A DNA stretch of 14,148 nucleotides from Methanomassiliicoccaceae archaeon UBA472 (lineage in GTDB: Archaea; Thermoplasmatota; Thermoplasmata; Methanomassiliicoccales; UBA472): positions 4,693-18,840 of the forward strand of contig DAML01000001.1 in NCBI GenBank assembly GCA_002497075.1, in the 5' to 3' direction. The notes beneath the pieces are model-generated. The model was given only the letters and a program-made list of their open reading frames with translations. It was not told the origin of the DNA and ran no database searches. Shown here one piece after another: positions 14,000 to 14,148 of the stretch. A program made the position numbers and the translations under genes. The first letter of the stretch is position 1; each line of letters starts with the position of its first letter.

Positions 14000-14110
14000 T
14001 CAGTCGACCTCCTCGTTCCATTTCAATAGTCCGTAAATCACGCCGAATGCCGTGCTTATGAAGCAGAGCGCGTACCCCAGCAATATCCAGGGGTCATCTA
14101 TGCCGAACAT
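14000..14110 (-). CDS. Symporter small accessory protein, upstream copy (36 residues)
   Basis: A microprotein starting MFGIDDPWILLGYAL and ending YGLLKWNEEVD, with one membrane helix at about residues 8-28 and short polar ends. Start ATG 14110 is preceded by a GGGAGAGAGG stretch, and the stop is one base from the symporter ATG. With the copy at 12132-12251 it shares the N-terminal FGIDDP, the GYAL in the helix, and the YG-x-L-x-WN end. It is predicted to partner the SSS transporter in the membrane; this is inferred from coupling and conservation. Its promoter must lie at or beyond the window edge. Confidence 0.85.
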   Translation of the reverse strand: MFGIDDPWILLGYALCFISTAFGVIYGLLKWNEEVD

Positions 14111-14148
14111 CGTGTAGCCTCTCTCCCACTAGCCAGAAGTGTTTGAGG

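Noticed and set aside
12580..14061. Long plus-strand frames opposite the upstream symporter
   Set aside because: They are His/Gln/Gly-rich translations with no membrane helices or motifs, opposite a fully recognisable transporter.
1..14148. CRISPR array, insertion sequence, integrase site or phage cluster
   Set aside because: No regularly spaced repeats, transposase motifs, terminal inverted repeats or phage-type genes were seen. The only tRNA gene is intact and has no adjacent integrase.

Overview
The window looks like a chromosomal segment of a GC-rich archaeon. Five genes have a TATA-like box centred about 27 bp before their start codon, which implies leaderless mRNAs. There is an archaeal tRNA ribose methyltransferase (Trm56), an archaeal-type multi-subunit 2-oxoacid:ferredoxin oxidoreductase, a tRNA without encoded CCA, and T-rich tracts where terminators are expected. 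The gene content and high GC suggest Thermoplasmatota, perhaps Methanomassiliicoccales. That placement is inference. No mobile element, CRISPR array, phage gene or rRNA was seen.

Layout. The first 74 bases hold the 3' end of a plus-strand reading frame. Then come a membrane-anchored beta-propeller protein (121-1107, +), tRNA-Asn(GTT) (1134-1206, -) and a small winged-helix regulator (1237-1572, -). The regulator is divergent from an ABC-2 type exporter (ATPase 1700-2428, permease 2433-3869), which is followed by a polytopic dolichol-kinase-like protein (3923-4486). A 48-residue cysteine-rich microprotein lies on the minus strand (4501-4647). Divergent from it is a three-gene unit: a winged-helix regulator (4845-5339), Trm56 (5344-5865) and an HD-domain hydrolase that overlaps Trm56 (5843-6418).

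Metabolic half. A branched-chain aminotransferase (6528-7457), with a structured leader, precedes a 2-oxoacid:ferredoxin oxidoreductase operon: a gamma-delta fusion (7519-8427), alpha (8424-9599) and beta (9599-10555), with overlapping start and stop codons. Aminotransferase plus oxidoreductase would allow branched-chain amino acid <-> 2-oxoacid <-> acyl-CoA with reduced ferredoxin, but pyruvate specificity cannot be excluded from sequence. Convergent with it, on the minus strand, are two tandem copies of a two-gene module. Each has a microprotein of 36-39 residues starting with the motif FGIDDP, followed by a sodium:solute symporter (small protein 14000-14110 with symporter 12403-13998; small protein 12132-12251 with symporter 10562-12139). 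The downstream module has its own TATA box, with a tandem 15-bp repeat just upstream of it. The symporters may import a substrate for the neighbouring enzymes; this is inference from position only.

No clearly new system is evident. The most useful observations are the two symporter microproteins, the corrected TTG start of one symporter, the cysteine-rich microprotein, the ilvE leader with two mutually exclusive hairpins, and the repeat operator candidate.
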